A DNA stretch of 64,000 nt from Streptomyces formicae (GTDB taxonomy: Bacteria > Actinomycetota > Actinomycetes > Streptomycetales > Streptomycetaceae), in contig NZ_CP022685.1 of assembly GCF_002556545.1 (NCBI RefSeq), forward strand, positions 8,472,001 to 8,536,000, in the 5' to 3' direction. The notes under the pieces are model-generated. The model ran no database searches and was not told the DNA's origin. It saw only the letters and a list, made by a program, of their open reading frames with translations. Below, in pieces: positions 8,851 through 17,442 of the stretch; positions within the stretch are counted from its first letter, which is position 1; each line of letters opens with the position of its first letter. Both the position numbers and the translations under genes were made by a program.

Positions 8851-8866
8851 GCGTGATGTTCACCTG
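8833..8866. repeat. 17-bp tandem duplication at a convergent gene junction
   Basis: AGCGTGATGTTCAGCTG (8833-8849) is followed directly by AGCGTGATGTTCACCTG (8850-8866), with one mismatch. The duplication spans the stop of the small secreted protein gene and the stop of the sensor kinase gene on the other strand. It looks like a recent slippage event that reset the ends of both genes. Confidence 0.8.
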
Positions 8867-10062
8867 GCGGGCAGCGTGACGCGCAGCCGCCAGCCGCCGT
8901 CCGGCAGCGGACCCGCGTCCAGGTCGCCGCCGAGCGCCTCGACCCGCTCCCGCAGACCGATCAGACCGAGTCCACCGCGGCCGCCCGGCGGCGTCCGGTC
9001 CCTGGCACGGCCCTGCGGGGACGGGCCGTTGGAGACCTCGACGCGCAGGCGTCCCGCGTCCGTCGACACGCGCACCCGGACGTCATCGGCGCCGGGTGCG
9101 TGCCGGGTGACATTGGTGAGCGCCTCCTGGACGACGCGGTGCACGGACGTCTCCACCTCGGGCGCGAGCGCGGCGGCACGGACCCGCGCCGAGACCTCCA
9201 GGGTGGCGGCGTCGCCGTGGGCCGCCACAAGGGCGGCCAGCTCGGTGAGCAGGTCGGCGGGCCGGGTCGTGGCGCCGGGCTCCGCGCGCAGGACGTGCAC
9301 CAGGCGCCGCATCGACTCCAGCGTCTCGGTGCCCGCCTTCTCGATCCCGGCGAGCAGCGGTTCGAGCTGCTCGGGCGAGGTCTCGCGGACGGCGCGCGCG
9401 GCCTGCGCCTGGACGACGATCCCCGTCACGTGATGGGCGACGAAGTCGTGCAGATCGCGGGCGATGCGACGGCGCTCCTCCTCCTGCGTCGAGGTCACCG
9501 CGAGCGCCCGCCTGCCGTCGAGGGAGCGCAGATAGCCGCCGAGCGCGAGCGCGCCGCCCGCCGCGACCGTGAGCACGAACGCGAAGGTCTCGGCATCGGA
9601 GTGGAAGCCGGTCCGTACGGGCGCTGCCGCGACGGCGAGGGCGAGCAGCGCGCACAGGACGTACCCGGCGGGCAGCCGCGCCGTACGCGTGGTGACCGTG
9701 AGGAGGGCGAGCAGCGCGAAGGACTCCAGGAGGCCCCAGCTGCCCACCGGGACACCGCCGAGCGCCAGCGCGAGCGTGAGCCCGCCGGAGGCGAGCGCCG
9801 CGACCACGGCCCGCGCCTCGATACCGGGACCGCCCCGCACGAGCAGCACGGCGACGGCCAGCGGCCCGGAGACCAGGGGCAGCCAGGAGCCGTCGGGCTC
9901 GCTCGACACCAGGTCGAGCAGCCACAGGAACACCGCGGGGACGGCGAACAGGAGCGTCTTGGCGGCGCCGGGGCCTTCGCGGTGCGGGCCGGGCGCGGTG
10001 CGCGTACCGCCGGGCGGGGAGCGGTGATCATCCACGTACCGAATGTACGCATCAGGTCGCAT
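8860..10062 (-). CDS. Sensor histidine kinase, NarL-cognate (HisKA_3)
   Basis: The protein has about 400 residues. Several hydrophobic segments in the first 190 residues form a membrane sensor region without a recognisable ligand domain. The HisKA_3 dimerisation box RRIARDLHDFVAHHVTGIVVQAQAAR carries the phospho-accepting His. The C-terminal HATPase has the G-box GGLGLIGLRERVEALGGDL. ATG 10062 was chosen; GTG 10035 in the same frame is possible, and no strong ribosome site marks either. It pairs with the response regulator at 7626-8321. Confidence 0.88.
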   Translation of the reverse strand: MRPDAYIRYVDDHRSPPGGTRTAPGPHREGPGAAKTLLFAVPAVFLWLLDLVSSEPDGSWLPLVSGPLAVAVLLVRGGPGIEARAVVAALASGGLTLALALGGVPVGSWGLLESFALLALLTVTTRTARLPAGYVLCALLALAVAAAPVRTGFHSDAETFAFVLTVAAGGALALGGYLRSLDGRRALAVTSTQEEERRRIARDLHDFVAHHVTGIVVQAQAARAVRETSPEQLEPLLAGIEKAGTETLESMRRLVHVLRAEPGATTRPADLLTELAALVAAHGDAATLEVSARVRAAALAPEVETSVHRVVQEALTNVTRHAPGADDVRVRVSTDAGRLRVEVSNGPSPQGRARDRTPPGGRGGLGLIGLRERVEALGGDLDAGPLPDGGWRLRVTLPAR

Positions 10063-10206
10063 GCCGCGGATCAGCCGAAAGCCTGACCGGGGGTCCCGCG
10101 ATCCACCGAACGGGCGAGGCGCGCGAGGGGCCGGGGCGGCGAGCGTGGAGGCAGACACTCCGGCTCCGTCGACACGGGCCCCGACTCCCAGGAGAGCGTG
10201 ACCACC

Positions 10207-10665
10207 ATGCACCGACCGACCCACGTCAGCCCTCGTGCCGCCCGCACGACGCTCTGCGCGCTCGGCGCCGCCGCCCTCGCCGTGTCGCTGACGGCCTGCG
10301 GCAGCGGTTCGAGCAACCCCTTCGACGACCACCAGGAGAAGTCCTCCTACCAGGACGGCGCCGCGGCCAAGAGCGACAGGAAGTCCGTGCCGCGCTGGCT
10401 GCCCGACGACGCGAGCGACATCACGTACGTCATGTCGACCACCGGCGACGACCGGATCATGAAGTTCACGACGCCCGACGGAAAGTTCCCCGCCCAGTGC
10501 GCCAAGGGCGAGCCGCAGGGCAAGCCCCGCCTGAAGGCCGACTGGTTCCCCTCGGACCTCGCGGCGAAGGCCGACACGAACTGCGGCACCTGGTCCGGCG
10601 CCCGCGTCGACGGCGCGCTCTACGCGTGGCAGGACAAGGACGTCGCGATGAAGGCCCGCGGCTGA
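10207..10665 (+). CDS. Small lipoprotein of unknown function
   Basis: About 152 residues. The signal ends in the lipobox LTAC (LAVSLTACGSGSS), so the protein is membrane-anchored on the outside. The mature part (about 120 residues) has no motif I know and ends KDVAMKARG. Start is ATG 10207 or GTG 10198; GGAGA at 10191 is too far from the first and close to the second. Its stop overlaps the next start (TGATG), tying it to the following peptidase lipoprotein. Confidence 0.75.
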   Translation: MHRPTHVSPRAARTTLCALGAAALAVSLTACGSGSSNPFDDHQEKSSYQDGAAAKSDRKSVPRWLPDDASDITYVMSTTGDDRIMKFTTPDGKFPAQCAKGEPQGKPRLKADWFPSDLAAKADTNCGTWSGARVDGALYAWQDKDVAMKARG

Positions 10666-12185
10666 TGCGAACGCGCACGCGAGGAACGCTCGCGGCCGTG
10701 ACGGCGGGCGCCGCCCTGCTCTCGCTGGTGGCCTGCTCGTCGGGCGAGCGGGGCGAGCAGGGCGGCCAGGGCAGTCAGGGCACCGAGAAGCGCGGAGCCG
10801 AGCGGCAGCAGCGGATCGGCTGGAAGCCCTGTCCGGCCGACGCGACGGAGGGCGCGCCCAAGGGCGCCGAGTGCGGCACCGTCCGCGTCCCCGTGGACTG
10901 GACCGCGCCGGGCGGCGAGAAGCTCGACGTCGCGGTGGTGCGCAGGAAGGCGACCCGCAAGGACCAGCGCATCGGCACCCTGATGTTCCTGCCCGGCGGA
11001 CCCGGCAACTCCGGTGTCCAGAACGTGGCGCAGACCAAGGAGTGGGGCGGCGCCGAACACCGCTTCGACATCGTCAGCTTCGACCCGCGCGGCACCGGCC
11101 TCAGCAGCCCCGTCCAGTGCCCCGCGGGACCGCTGGCCGAGATGATCACGGACAAGCGGCCCGCCACGACGCCCGGCGACTTCGGGCGGCTGAAGAAGCG
11201 CGCCACCGCCCTGGCCGCAGGCTGTGCCCGTGCGTCCGGAGCGGTGACCGGGCACACCGACGCGAGCAGCGTCAGCCGCGACATGGACGCCATCCGCGCC
11301 GCGCTCGGCGCGGACCGGATCTCCCTCTACGGTCATTCGTACGGCACGGTCTACGGCCAGCGCTATGCCGCGATGCACGGCGACCGGGTGCGCGCCGCCG
11401 TCCTCGACGGCGTCATGGACCCCGCGATCGGCCGCCGGGCCTTCGGCGTCACCGGGGCGAAGGCGCTGGAGGGCGCCTTCGGCGAGTTCGCCCGGTGGTG
11501 CGAGCGCTCGCGCGACTGCGAGCTGGGGGAGCGGGACGCCTGGCGGGTGTACGAGGGCCTCGCCGCGCGGGCCGCCGGAGGGAAGCTGCGCAACGGCGGC
11601 AAGGACGTGCCGCTCGCCGAGCTCAACGGCACGATCGACGCGATGCTCCTCACCCCGTCCTGGCCCGCCGCCGCCCAGTACCTTCACGCCCTGGACACCG
11701 GGAAGCCGTGGGAGACGGACGAGGGCGACGCCCCGCCCGACGAGAAGCTGCTGCCCGGCGCCGATCTGTCCGTCTGCGCCGATCTGAGCCTGCGCGCCCC
11801 GAACGCCGCGGCCTACCTCGCCGACCGGCGGGCGGCCCACGAGGCCGCGCCCCGCTTCGGCTACTCCCCGAACACCGTGTCGTACGCGAACCTCTGCCAG
11901 GGCCTCCCCGCCCCCGAAGGCCCGTCGACGGAGCAGGTCCGCACGGACACGCCCCTGCTCCTGATCGGCGCCCGGTACGACAACGCGACGCCGCTGGACT
12001 GGGCGCGTTCCGCGCAGCGGCGGCTCGGGGACCGGGCGGCGCTCGTCGAGGTGAAGGGCTGGGGCCACGCCGTGAAGATCTTCAACGGCGGTGCCGAGCG
12101 GGACACGGTCCTGCGGTACCTCACGGACCTCGACGTGCCGAAGCCCGGAACCGTCATCGACGGAGCCACCCCACCCGGAGCCTAG
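10665..12185 (+). CDS. Secreted alpha/beta-hydrolase lipoprotein, S33 tripeptidyl aminopeptidase family
   Basis: The protein has 506 residues with lipobox LVAC after a short signal (MRTRTRGTLAAVTAGAALLSLVAC). The oxyanion region is FLPGGPGNSG, the nucleophile elbow GHSYGT (Ser), the acid is in LLLIGARYDNATP, and the His is in VKGWGHAV. A C-terminal TAP-like segment follows. This arrangement matches Streptomyces SlpD/SlpE/Tap mycelium-associated aminopeptidases that remove N-terminal peptides outside the cell. ATG 10665 overlaps the previous stop (TGATG). The stop codon lies within the left end of a MITE-like element, so the C-terminus may have been shaped by that insertion. Confidence 0.85.
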   Translation: MRTRTRGTLAAVTAGAALLSLVACSSGERGEQGGQGSQGTEKRGAERQQRIGWKPCPADATEGAPKGAECGTVRVPVDWTAPGGEKLDVAVVRRKATRKDQRIGTLMFLPGGPGNSGVQNVAQTKEWGGAEHRFDIVSFDPRGTGLSSPVQCPAGPLAEMITDKRPATTPGDFGRLKKRATALAAGCARASGAVTGHTDASSVSRDMDAIRAALGADRISLYGHSYGTVYGQRYAAMHGDRVRAAVLDGVMDPAIGRRAFGVTGAKALEGAFGEFARWCERSRDCELGERDAWRVYEGLAARAAGGKLRNGGKDVPLAELNGTIDAMLLTPSWPAAAQYLHALDTGKPWETDEGDAPPDEKLLPGADLSVCADLSLRAPNAAAYLADRRAAHEAAPRFGYSPNTVSYANLCQGLPAPEGPSTEQVRTDTPLLLIGARYDNATPLDWARSAQRRLGDRAALVEVKGWGHAVKIFNGGAERDTVLRYLTDLDVPKPGTVIDGATPPGA

Positions 12186-12411
12186 GGCCTGTCCGGCGGA
12201 TCATGGCGCTGTCGCGGGGTCTGGCACGCACTCCCCCAAGCTCTCGGCTCCGCTCGAGCAGGGAGGTACCCCCTCCGGCGTTGTCGTCGGTTGCCAACGC
12301 TCCGCGTTGCCGCCCTCCTCCGCCTTGCAGCTGCACGCACCAGACCCCGCTCGCCTGCACCGGACGGTGGACGCCACCCGAGCGCGCCCTGATCCGCCGG
12401 ACAGACCCTAG
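12182..12411. mobile_element. MITE-like 230-bp element with 22-bp terminal inverted repeats
   Basis: The ends are CTAGGG(C/T)CTGTCCGGCGGA followed by TCA, at 12182-12203 and inverted at 12390-12411, with 21 of 22 bases matching. A second nested inverted repeat (GCGGGGTCTG against CAGACCCCGC) lies inside, followed by the palindromic stretch ACTCCCCCAAGCTCTCGGC, a type common between Streptomyces genes. It holds no transposase. The left end supplies the TAG stop of the upstream peptidase. Mobilisation would need a transposase acting in trans. Confidence 0.7.
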
Positions 12412-12517
12412 CCCCGCGGCGTAGGAGCCCTCCGACCGGAGTCGGATCCGGAGCGGATCGGGCGGGTATTAGCGTGGTCGGGACAGATTGACGACAAGGA
12501 TCCGAGGTGCCCGGCCC

Positions 12518-13876
12518 ATGCCAAGCCGCAGCGAGAACCGTACCGAGCTCATCGAGTCACTCATGGAGCGGTTCCCGAACGTGCCGCGGGAAGCCGTGAT
12601 CAAGGAGGACCTGCTGCGCGGCGGGATCGCCTTCGACGAGTCGGCGCTCAGCGACAACGAGGGCGGCGAGGTCAAGCCGAAGTCGTACTTCATCTTCTCC
12701 TTCGACCACGGCACCCTGCCCGAACTGGGCGCCGCGGCCCTGCGCCGCCCGCCCGAGGAGATCGTCCTCACCGGCGGCCCCTACGAACTGCGCCGCACCG
12801 TCGTCTCGGTCCGCGTGAACCCGGCGTCGCCCTACCGGGTCGCGGCCGACGACGACGGAGTGCTCGGCCTCTACCTGGACGGCGCGCGGATCTCCGACGT
12901 CGGCCTGCCGCCGATGCCGGACTACTACCGGCACACCCTGGAGAACGGCAAGTCCGTGATGGAGGTGGCGCCCACCATCCAGTGGGGCTACCTGATCTAC
13001 CTGACGGTCTTCCGGGTCTGCCAGTACTTCGGCGCCAAGGAGGAGTGCCAGTACTGCGACATCAACCACAACTGGCGCCAGCAGAAGGCGGCGGGCCGCC
13101 CCTACACCGGTGTGAAGCCGATGGACGAGGTCCTCGAAGCCCTCGCCATCATCGACAAGTACGACACGAACAAGTCCTCCACCGCGTACACGCTCACCGG
13201 TGGCGCCATCACCACGCAGCTCCAGGGCAAGGACGAGGCCGACTTCTACGGCCAGTACGCGAAGGCCATCGAGGAGCGCTTCCCCGGCCGCTGGATCGGC
13301 AAGGTCGTCGCCCAGGCCCTGCCCAAGGCGGACGTGCAGCGCTTCCACGACTACGGCGTGCGGATCTACCACCCCAACTACGAGGTGTGGGACCCGTACC
13401 TGTTCGAGCGCTACTGCCCCGGCAAGGAGCGCTACGTCGGCCGTGACGAGTGGCACCGCCGCATCCTGGACTCCGCAGACGTCTTCGGGCCGCGCAACGT
13501 CATCCCGAACTTCGTGGCGGGCGTGGAGATGGCGGAGCCCTTCGGCTTCAAGACCGTCGGCGAGGCCATCGACTCCACCGTCGAGGGCCTGCAGTACTTC
13601 ATGTCGCGCGGCATCACGCCCCGCTTCACCACCTGGTGCCCGGAGCCCACGACGCCGCTGGGCAAGGCCAATCCGCAGGGCGCCCCGCTGGAGTACCACG
13701 TGCGGCTCCTTGAGGCCTACCGCGCGACGATGGAGGCCAACGGCCTTTCCTCGCCCCCCGGTTACGGCCCCGCCGGACCCGGCAACGCGGTGTTCTCGGT
13801 GAGCTCCTTCATGGACAGCCTGCCCGCGGAGAAGGCCGCTCCGGAGGACGCCGTTATCCCGGCGACGCCCCAGTAG
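12518..13876 (+). CDS. Radical SAM protein with C-x8-C-x2-C cluster motif
   Basis: The protein has 452 residues. The putative [4Fe-4S] ligands are CQYFGAKEECQYCD (about residue 168), spaced C-x8-C-x2-C instead of the classical C-x3-C-x2-C. The aromatic before the last Cys and TLTGGAITTQ (a GGE-like SAM-binding strand) support the assignment. C-terminal conserved Trp/Cys in FTTWCPEPTTPLGKANPQ resembles metabolic radical SAM enzymes. ATG 12518 lies about 10 nt after GAGGT. It is monocistronic between the MITE and the SAM-IV riboswitch. The reaction is unknown; no RiPP precursor or partner enzyme is adjacent. Confidence 0.8.
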   Translation: MPSRSENRTELIESLMERFPNVPREAVIKEDLLRGGIAFDESALSDNEGGEVKPKSYFIFSFDHGTLPELGAAALRRPPEEIVLTGGPYELRRTVVSVRVNPASPYRVAADDDGVLGLYLDGARISDVGLPPMPDYYRHTLENGKSVMEVAPTIQWGYLIYLTVFRVCQYFGAKEECQYCDINHNWRQQKAAGRPYTGVKPMDEVLEALAIIDKYDTNKSSTAYTLTGGAITTQLQGKDEADFYGQYAKAIEERFPGRWIGKVVAQALPKADVQRFHDYGVRIYHPNYEVWDPYLFERYCPGKERYVGRDEWHRRILDSADVFGPRNVIPNFVAGVEMAEPFGFKTVGEAIDSTVEGLQYFMSRGITPRFTTWCPEPTTPLGKANPQGAPLEYHVRLLEAYRATMEANGLSSPPGYGPAGPGNAVFSVSSFMDSLPAEKAAPEDAVIPATPQ

Positions 13877-13891
13877 AGCCGTGTTACGGTC

Positions 13892-14031
13892 GGGGCGGGT
13901 CACGAGTTCCAGCGTCAAGCCCCGGCTGGCTGGACGGCACCCCGCTCCGTCGCGGGTGCCCCGGGTGACGACCCGCCCCGCGCGAGGCGCGCGGGGAACG
14001 GCGGATCACCGGGGCCGGTTCCCGGGGTCCA
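13892..14031 (+). promoter_or_regulatory. SAM-IV riboswitch
   Basis: The closing helix is GGGGCGGGTC (13892-13901) with GACCCGCCCC (13970-13979). Inside it are AGCGTCAAGCCCCGGCTGGC, then TGGACGGC, a hairpin GCACCCCGC..GCGGGTGC, and CCGGGTGACGACC. These match the SAM-IV aptamer consensus (AGCGUCAAGCCCCGGCUnGCUGG and GGGUGCCCCGGGUGAnGACC) known from Streptomyces and mycobacteria. A GGGAAC/GTTCCC pair further down and the GGAGG at 14042-14046 could form the expression platform. It should lower expression of the downstream 121-aa gene, and possibly the SDR, when S-adenosylmethionine is high. Confidence 0.85.
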
Positions 14032-14049
14032 CGACTCCGGAGGCGCTCC

Positions 14050-14415
14050 ATGACGCACCCGCACACCATCTGCGACCACGACACCTGCGAAGCCCGCACG
14101 CCGGGACACCAGGTCCACTGGATCCAGGCCCGCGACAGCGCGAAGGACCCGGGGCCGCTCGTCGACGTGCTGCTCTCCTCGCACGACGTACGGGACGACG
14201 GCCGCATCGCCCTCCATGTGCTCGGCCCGACCCGGGGCGTGCCCGCCACGCTGTGGACGCACGACCCGGGACGGCTGCGCGGGCTGCTGCGCGAGCACCG
14301 GGGCCTCGCCCAGTGGCAGCCCCGCTGGAACCTGCTCCGGCTGCGGCGCGACACCGTCGCCACCACGCTGGTCTGCGTGGCACCCGACGGGGAGCCCGCC
14401 GCCCCTGGCCGCTGA
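14050..14415 (+). CDS. Uncharacterised 121-aa protein under SAM-IV riboswitch control
   Basis: The start at ATG 14050 follows GGAGG by about 3 nt. The N-terminus holds a Cys/His-rich cluster (HPHTICDHDTCEARTPGHQVHW) that could bind metal. The rest is a compact alpha/beta sequence (RIALHVLGPTRGVPATLWTHDP...) with no recognised family. It is preceded by a SAM-IV riboswitch, so its expression should follow methionine/SAM status. It could be a small regulatory or repair protein of sulfur metabolism. No function is assigned. Confidence 0.75.
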   Translation: MTHPHTICDHDTCEARTPGHQVHWIQARDSAKDPGPLVDVLLSSHDVRDDGRIALHVLGPTRGVPATLWTHDPGRLRGLLREHRGLAQWQPRWNLLRLRRDTVATTLVCVAPDGEPAAPGR

Positions 14416-14513
14416 CGAAGATCACCGCTCCGTAGGATGACGCCGTGCCGGACGAGGGCGATCCCCGCGTCCGGGCGGCGCGACAGTCAGCCACCCAGAG
14501 CCGGAGGTCCCCC

Positions 14514-15248
14514 GTGCAGCACCACCCCGTCACCGTCGTCACCGGCGGCAGCCGAGGCATCGGCGCGGCTGTCAGCGCCCGTCTCGCCCAGGAAGGGCAC
14601 GACGTCGCCATCGGCTACCGCTCCGACGAGGCCGCCGCGGCGAAGGCGGCCGACGCCGTCCGCGCCGCGGGCCGCTGCTGCGTCACCGTCCAGGTCGACA
14701 CCGCCGACGAGGCCGCCGTCGACCGTCTCTTCGACACCGCTGCCGCCGAACTCGGCCCCGTCACGGGCCTGGTCAACAACGCGGGAGTGAGCGGGCCCGT
14801 CGGGCCGCTCGCCGACGCCGACGCCGAGGGCATGCGCCGCGCGCTCGACGTGAACGTCCTCGGCTATCTGCTCTGCGCCCGGCGCGCGGTGCGGGACCTG
14901 AAGGCGAACGGCGGCGGCGCGATCGTGAACGTCTCGTCCGCCGCCGCCACGCTCGGCGCCCCCGGCGAGTACGTGCACTACGCGGCGGCCAAGGGCGCCG
15001 TCGACACCCTGACCGTCGGCCTTGCCAAGGAGGTCGCGGGGGACGGCATCCGCGTCAACGCCGTTGCCCCGGGCGTCATCTGGACCGAGTTCCACGCGGA
15101 CCCCGAGCGCCCCGCGAAGCTCGCCGACGGCATTCCGATGGGGCGCTCGGGCCGGCCGGAGGAGATCGCGGCGGCCGTCTCCTGGCTGCTCTCCGCCGAT
15201 GCCTCCTACGCGACGGGCACGGTCCTGCGGGTCGCGGGCGGCCGCTGA
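14514..15248 (+). CDS. Short-chain dehydrogenase/reductase (SDR)
   Basis: The protein has 244 residues and is a classical SDR: TGGSRGIG cofactor loop, NNAG (LVNNAGVSG), catalytic Ser in VNVSSAAA and YxxxK as YAAAK. Arg/Ser in YRSDE suggests NADP(H). GTG 14514 is chosen because GGAGG lies 5 nt upstream; an in-frame extension to 14445 lacks a site. Glucose/ribitol or 3-oxoacyl reductase-like substrates are both possible. It lies 98 nt after the riboswitch-controlled gene, in the same direction. Confidence 0.88.
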   Translation: MQHHPVTVVTGGSRGIGAAVSARLAQEGHDVAIGYRSDEAAAAKAADAVRAAGRCCVTVQVDTADEAAVDRLFDTAAAELGPVTGLVNNAGVSGPVGPLADADAEGMRRALDVNVLGYLLCARRAVRDLKANGGGAIVNVSSAAATLGAPGEYVHYAAAKGAVDTLTVGLAKEVAGDGIRVNAVAPGVIWTEFHADPERPAKLADGIPMGRSGRPEEIAAAVSWLLSADASYATGTVLRVAGGR

Positions 15249-15285
15249 CCCCGCCCCACCGAGGGGGGCCTCGTACGCTGGGCGC

Positions 15286-15840
15286 ATGATCAGTGGAGAG
15301 GTCTCCCTCACGTCAGACGTCCTCATACGGCCGGTCACGCTCGACGACGCGGAGGCGCTCGCCCGCGCCTACCGGCGCAACCGCGCCCACCTCGAACCCT
15401 GGGACCCGGACAGGCCCGCCGCCTTCTTCACCACGCAGGGGCAGAGCGACCGGCTCCGGGTGCAGTTGGAGGAGGGCCGCGCGGGCCGGTCCGCGCACTG
15501 GGTGCTGGTCGGCGGCGGTGAGGTCCTCGGGCACGCCGCCCTGTCGAACATCGTGCTCGGCCCGGTCCGCAGCGGGAACCTCGGCTACTGGATCGACGCC
15601 GAGCACCAGGGAAGGGGCCTCGCCTCCGGCGCGGCGAACGTCGTCTGCGAGGCCGCCGACGGCCAACTGGGCCTGCACCGCGTCGAGGCGGGCACGCTCC
15701 TGCACAACACCGCGTCGCAGCGCGTGCTCACCAAGTGCGGCTTCGAGGAGTACGGCGTCGCGCCGGGCTTCCTGTACATCCAGGGCGCCTGGCGCGACCA
15801 CCGGCTCTTCCAGAAGATCCTCAACGACCGCCCCGCGTGA
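15286..15840 (+). CDS. GNAT N-acetyltransferase, RimJ/RimL type
   Basis: The protein has 184 residues. Beta-strand 4/alpha 3 holds the acetyl-CoA loop in YWIDAEHQGRGLASGA (QGRGLA = Q/RxxGxG/A), and the C-terminal RVEAGTLLHNTASQRVLTKCGF matches RimJ-like enzymes acting on protein N-termini. ATG 15286 fits the family N-terminus (VLIRPVTLDDAEALARAYRRNRAHLEPW). It converges with the permease gene 18 nt away. Confidence 0.88.
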   Translation: MISGEVSLTSDVLIRPVTLDDAEALARAYRRNRAHLEPWDPDRPAAFFTTQGQSDRLRVQLEEGRAGRSAHWVLVGGGEVLGHAALSNIVLGPVRSGNLGYWIDAEHQGRGLASGAANVVCEAADGQLGLHRVEAGTLLHNTASQRVLTKCGFEEYGVAPGFLYIQGAWRDHRLFQKILNDRPA

Positions 15841-15858
15841 GGCGGTTCGCGCGGAGTC

Positions 15859-17382
15859 TCAGACGATGCCCTCGGCGACCTCGGCCTGCTCGCGGTCCGA
15901 GCCGTACGCCTGCGGAGTGCTGTACGAGCGGCGCGCCACGAACCACCACACGGTGGCCAGAATCAGCACCACGGCGAGCGCGATCGACGCGTAGTTCATC
16001 GACTGGACGGTGACGGGCGAGGCCTGCGGCAGGCAGAACAGGACCGTCACGAACGCCACCCAGATCACCGCGATCCAGCCGATCGGCTTGCTCCAGCGGC
16101 CCAGGTTCCACGGGCCCTGCTGGAAGCGGTCGCCCGCGCGCAGGCGCAGGAAGATCGGGATGGCGTAGGCGGGCGTGATGCCGATGACGTTGATGGCGGT
16201 CACGGCCGTGTACGCGGTCGCCGAGTACAGGGACGGCAGGGCGATCACCGCGGCCAGGCCCACCGAGAGCCACACCGCGGGCACCGGGACCTGGGTGCGG
16301 GAGCTGACCTTGCGCCAGATCGCGGAGCCCGGCAGCGCGTTGTCGCGGGAGAAGGCGAACACCATGCGGCTGGCCGCGGCCGTCTCGGCGTTGCCGCAGA
16401 ACAGCTGCGCCACGATCACGATGAGCAGCAGCGCCGTCGCGCCGGACTCGCCGATCGCGTCGATCATGATCTGGGCGGGCGGCACGTTGGTGGCGGTCTC
16501 CAACGTGCCCTTGTAGTCCTGGATGGCGAAGGTGAGCCCGGCCAGCAGGACGAAACCGGCGATCCAGGAGGCCCAGATGGCGCGCACGATGCCGCGCGCA
16601 GCGGACACCGACGCGTTGGACGTCTCCTCCGAGAGGTGCGCGGAGGCGTCGTACCCGGAGAACGTGTACTGGGCGAGGAGCAGGCCGATCGCGGTGACGT
16701 AGAGCGGGTTCTCCCAGCCGGTGCCGTTGTAGAACTCGCCGAAGACGAACGACGGCGACTGGTGGTGGTCGGGCACGATCGCGAGGACGCCGACGATCAC
16801 CGTGACACCGGCCACGTGCCACCACACGCTGATCGAGTTGAGCAGGCTGACCAGGCGTACGTTGAAGAGGTTCAGGACGGCGTGCAGGAACAGGATGCAC
16901 AGGAAGATCAGGAAGGTCTTCTCGGCCGTCGGCGTGAAGCCGAACTTCAGATTGAGGAACGCGCCGGTGAACAGGGCGGCGCCGTAGTCGATGCCCGCTA
17001 TCGCGCCGAGCAGGCCGAGCAGGTTCAGCCAGCCCGTGTACCAGCCCCAGCGGCGCCCGCCGAGCCGGTCGGCCATGTAGTAGAGCGCCCCCGACGTCGG
17101 ATACGCGCTGGTCACCTCGGCCAGCGCGAGGCCCACGCAGAGGACGAAGAGGCCGACGCCCGCCCAGCCCCAGAGCATCACGGCCGGGCCGCCGGTGCCC
17201 AGGCCGAAGCCGTAGAGCGTCATGCATCCGGACAGGATGGAGATCACCGAGAAGCTGATGGCGAAGTTGCCGAAGCCGCCCATGCGGCGGGCGAGTACGG
17301 GTTGGTAGCCGAGCTCTCTGAGCCGTTCCTCCTCGTCCTGGCGTGGCACGGGGACGGAGCTCGACCAGGTGGTGCGGGACAC
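15859..17382 (-). CDS. APC-family amino acid/polyamine permease
   Basis: The protein has 507 residues and about 12 membrane helices. GFGNFAISFSVISILSG and AEVTSAYPTSGALYYMADRLGG are the APC signatures of GABA/choline-type permeases. GTG 17382 is preferred over 17406 because GGAGG lies 7 nt upstream. The C-terminal tail (ARRSYSTPQAYGSDREQAEVAEGIV) is cytoplasmic. It lies 60 nt downstream of an unrecognised gene on the same strand and may be co-transcribed. The substrate is unknown. Confidence 0.88.
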   Translation of the reverse strand: MSRTTWSSSVPVPRQDEEERLRELGYQPVLARRMGGFGNFAISFSVISILSGCMTLYGFGLGTGGPAVMLWGWAGVGLFVLCVGLALAEVTSAYPTSGALYYMADRLGGRRWGWYTGWLNLLGLLGAIAGIDYGAALFTGAFLNLKFGFTPTAEKTFLIFLCILFLHAVLNLFNVRLVSLLNSISVWWHVAGVTVIVGVLAIVPDHHQSPSFVFGEFYNGTGWENPLYVTAIGLLLAQYTFSGYDASAHLSEETSNASVSAARGIVRAIWASWIAGFVLLAGLTFAIQDYKGTLETATNVPPAQIMIDAIGESGATALLLIVIVAQLFCGNAETAAASRMVFAFSRDNALPGSAIWRKVSSRTQVPVPAVWLSVGLAAVIALPSLYSATAYTAVTAINVIGITPAYAIPIFLRLRAGDRFQQGPWNLGRWSKPIGWIAVIWVAFVTVLFCLPQASPVTVQSMNYASIALAVVLILATVWWFVARRSYSTPQAYGSDREQAEVAEGIV

Positions 17383-17442
17383 GGAACTACCTCCGGTGGG
17401 GAACAAAGGGGGGAGCGGGGGAGTGGGGGCCCTGCCCGGGGG

